Assembly: GCA_003510525.1 (NCBI GenBank)
Contig: DOMD01000215.1
Location: 1 to 5,641, forward strand
DNA: 5,641 bases
Source of the DNA: Candidatus Omnitrophota bacterium
Lineage (GTDB): Bacteria > Omnitrophota > Gorgyraeia > Gygaellales > UBA12090
Direction of reading: 5' to 3'
The translations under genes and the position numbers were made by a program. Position 1 is the first letter of the stretch, and the number at the start of each line of letters is the position of its first letter. Of the stretch, positions 5,578-5,641 are shown piece by piece. The notes below the pieces were generated by a model that was not told where the DNA came from, made no database searches, and saw only the letters and a list, made by a program, of their open reading frames with translations.

Positions 5578-5641
5578 TCGCGGTCATTGATTACGGCATG
5601 GGGAATTTAAGGAGTGTGGCTAAAGCCCTGGAATCAGCCGG
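5574..5641 (+). CDS. hisH: Imidazole glycerol phosphate synthase, glutamine amidotransferase subunit HisH (5' end only)
   Basis: Only 22 complete codons are in the window. They read MIAVIDYGMGNLRSVAKAL followed by ESA, matching the HisH N-terminus (usual form MIAIIDYGMGNLRSV-x-KAL). The DYG-GN motif starts the class I glutamine amidotransferase fold; the catalytic Cys, His and Glu would lie downstream. HisH releases ammonia from glutamine for HisF, which makes imidazole glycerol phosphate and AICAR. That imidazole glycerol phosphate is the substrate of HisB, encoded immediately upstream. The ATG overlaps the hisB TGA (ATGA at 5574-5577), so translation is probably coupled. Confidence 0.93.
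   Translation, partial: MIAVIDYGMGNLRSVAKALESA

Overview
The window reads as a compact, all-forward gene cluster on a chromosome segment of a bacterium with moderate GC content. The order is the 3' end of an HtrA/Deg serine protease gene, recX, alaS, hisD, hisB and the first 68 bases of hisH. No gene is supported on the minus strand. I see no tRNA or rRNA gene, transposase, CRISPR array or clear terminator. The PDZ2 tail of the protease (ending RGFFVIK), the tight gene overlaps, the compact proteins and the short tandem repeats suggest an uncultured candidate-phylum lineage. Candidatus Omnitrophota is my best guess, made from memory of similar proteins and not from a search.

Layout: bases 1-621 are the two PDZ domains of a Deg protease whose catalytic domain lies upstream of the window. 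recX (614-1075) starts with GTG inside the protease stop region, and its stop overlaps the alaS start (ATGA). alaS (1072-3687) is full length, with catalytic, editing and C-Ala domains. hisD follows after four bases (3692-4912). A 62-base gap holding a degenerate repeat then precedes hisB (4975-5577), whose stop overlaps the hisH start (ATGA). The spacing suggests one transcript joining protein quality control, RecA modulation, alanyl-tRNA charging and histidine biosynthesis. HisB (step 6), HisH (glutaminase half of the step-5 synthase) and HisD (final two steps) belong to one pathway. hisA and hisF would be expected just downstream of the window.

The most unusual signal is a set of short repeats. 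Two tandem arrays with a period of exactly 7 bp lie inside essential coding sequences: GACTATC/T-type units in alaS (1846-1878) and GCTTTCA/G-type units in hisB (5324-5365). The two arrays differ in sequence but share the same period, and each encodes an imperfect 7-residue peptide repeat. Both lie in the orientation that is free of in-frame stops, and both sit where a variable loop is expected. A third, different repeat (ACCGC-AAAG-CGC-AAAA type, two copies) fills the hisD-hisB gap, where hisB has no recognisable Shine-Dalgarno. Together they suggest a genome in which heptanucleotide and related short repeats have spread into both intergenic and coding DNA. HisD also lacks about 18 residues between its conserved metal-binding and catalytic motifs, while every active-site residue I can place is kept.
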